Source of the DNA: Candidatus Omnitrophota bacterium
Lineage (GTDB): Bacteria > Verrucomicrobiota > Verrucomicrobiia > Limisphaerales > UBA1319
Assembly (NCBI GenBank): GCA_023473405.1
Contig: JAMCZD010000442.1
Location: 3,295 to 8,887, forward strand
Length of the DNA stretch: 5,593 bases
Reading direction: 5' to 3'
Shown: positions 5,119-5,593 of the stretch, one piece after another
Numbering within the stretch: position 1 is the stretch's first letter
Layout: every line of letters begins with the position of its first letter
Translations under genes and position numbers: made by a program
The notes under the pieces: model-generated
Databases searched by the model: none
Told to the model about the DNA's origin: nothing
Seen by the model: the letters and a program-made list of their open reading frames with translations, nothing else

Positions 5119-5556
5119 TCAGGGAATGACCACGTAAGCGGCTGGACCGTCGGGAACGAGGGCCGGATTGATGCGGGCGTCAAGGGTGGCAAACCGGACG
5201 CCATGATGGACGGCTAAAGCGAGCAGATAAAGGTCGGTTAGCGCGCGCGTCCCCACGCCTTGCAGGGAGGGAAGGGCCGCGGTGTCGAGCAAGGAGATTT
5301 CATCAGGCAGAAAACGATGACCGGGGATGGCGGCAATCAGTTTGCGCAAGGCGGCGGCAGCGCGTTCCGGTGTGCCCGGCCAGCCGGGATAGGAGGTCTG
5401 GCCGAGGATGCGAACGAAACCGTTTTCTATCAGGGGACAGGTGGCCCAGCCATCGGCAGTATCCTGGTGCAACCAACGAGCGACGCGGGTATGGTGTTCA
5501 TGGTCGGCATCCTGCCGGGCGATGAGCACGTTGATATCGATGAGCCAGCCTGGCAT
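5119..5556 (-). CDS. PIN-domain toxin, VapC family
   Basis: A 145-residue PIN-domain protein. The acidic positions are Asp7 (WLIDINVLIA), Glu44 (CPLIENGFVRI), Asp108 (RALTDLYLLALAV) and Asp126 (FATLDARI), so the ribonuclease site appears complete. The H..H near residues 19-22 and the VRFATLDARI end are typical of the VapC subgroup annotated simply as TA-system VapC toxins. A good Shine-Dalgarno sequence, GAGGAAGGA (5570-5562), lies five bases before ATG 5556. The start overlaps the stop of an upstream reading frame by one base (TGATG), which points to a coupled antitoxin gene entering from the right edge. It differs in sequence from the other VapC in this window, so the two are not a recent duplication. 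It probably cleaves RNA when freed from its antitoxin. Confidence 0.9.
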   Translation of the reverse strand: MPGWLIDINVLIARQDADHEHHTRVARWLHQDTADGWATCPLIENGFVRILGQTSYPGWPGTPERAAAALRKLIAAIPGHRFLPDEISLLDTAALPSLQGVGTRALTDLYLLALAVHHGVRFATLDARINPALVPDGPAAYVVIP

Positions 5557-5593
5557 CAGATTCCTTCCTCTGTGTCCTCGCCATCCCCCATCA
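5556..5593 (-). CDS. C-terminal end of the partner antitoxin (partial)
   Basis: Only the last 11 or so codons are inside the window, reading MGDGEDTEEGI before TGA at 5558-5556. The acidic tail and the TGATG overlap with the downstream PIN toxin suit a VapB-type antitoxin, but the DNA-binding domain lies outside the window and the family cannot be named. Confidence 0.55.
   Translation of the reverse strand, partial: MGDGEDTEEGI

Overview
The window looks like a decaying accessory region of a moderately GC-rich bacterial chromosome. I recognise the remains of an AAA_14/DUF4143 ATPase, a GT-C type glycosyltransferase, a DUF4338 (DruA-like) / Tn5-type transposase fusion and two VapBC toxin-antitoxin modules. 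That mixture fits a Verrucomicrobiota or other PVC-group genome, but no phylogenetic marker gene is present, so the assignment is a low-confidence inference.

Layout from left to right. 1-141 (minus): N-terminal end of a possible secreted protein running off the left edge, with a plausible promoter at 164-192. 142-408: non-coding, with a purine-rich repeat, a sequence resembling the right half of an integron attC site (329-352) and a hairpin (351-378). 409-794: copy A of a ~386 bp direct repeat encoding a LuxR-like helix-turn-helix remnant. 847-880: a purine-rich interspersed repeat. 915-1486 (minus): a broken AAA_14/DUF4143 ATPase gene. 1484-1517: a strong imperfect hairpin at its junction with the next gene. 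1511-2085 (minus): an intact vapBC operon with its own promoter and operator-like inverted repeat. 2086-2639: a hairpin, one dubious ORF and no recognised gene. 2640-3026: copy B of the direct repeat. 3091-3778: a glycosyltransferase pseudogene in three frames. 3779-4192: AT-richer non-coding DNA with an inverted repeat. 4193-5038: the DruA-like/transposase fusion, truncated at both ends. 5043-5076: another copy of the purine-rich repeat. 5119-5593 (minus): an intact second PIN toxin and the last codons of its antitoxin, which continues past the right edge.

Only the vapBC operon and the second VapC look intact. The rest is largely fragments with frameshifts, internal deletions or truncations. 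The two toxin-antitoxin modules would be expected to resist loss of the surrounding DNA. The first sits between the two direct repeats, so recombination between them would remove it. I do not see a clearly new multi-gene system. The best leads are the diverged repeat pair around vapBC, the DruA-like/transposase fusion, the dispersed purine-rich repeat at gene-fragment boundaries, and the attC-like half-site.
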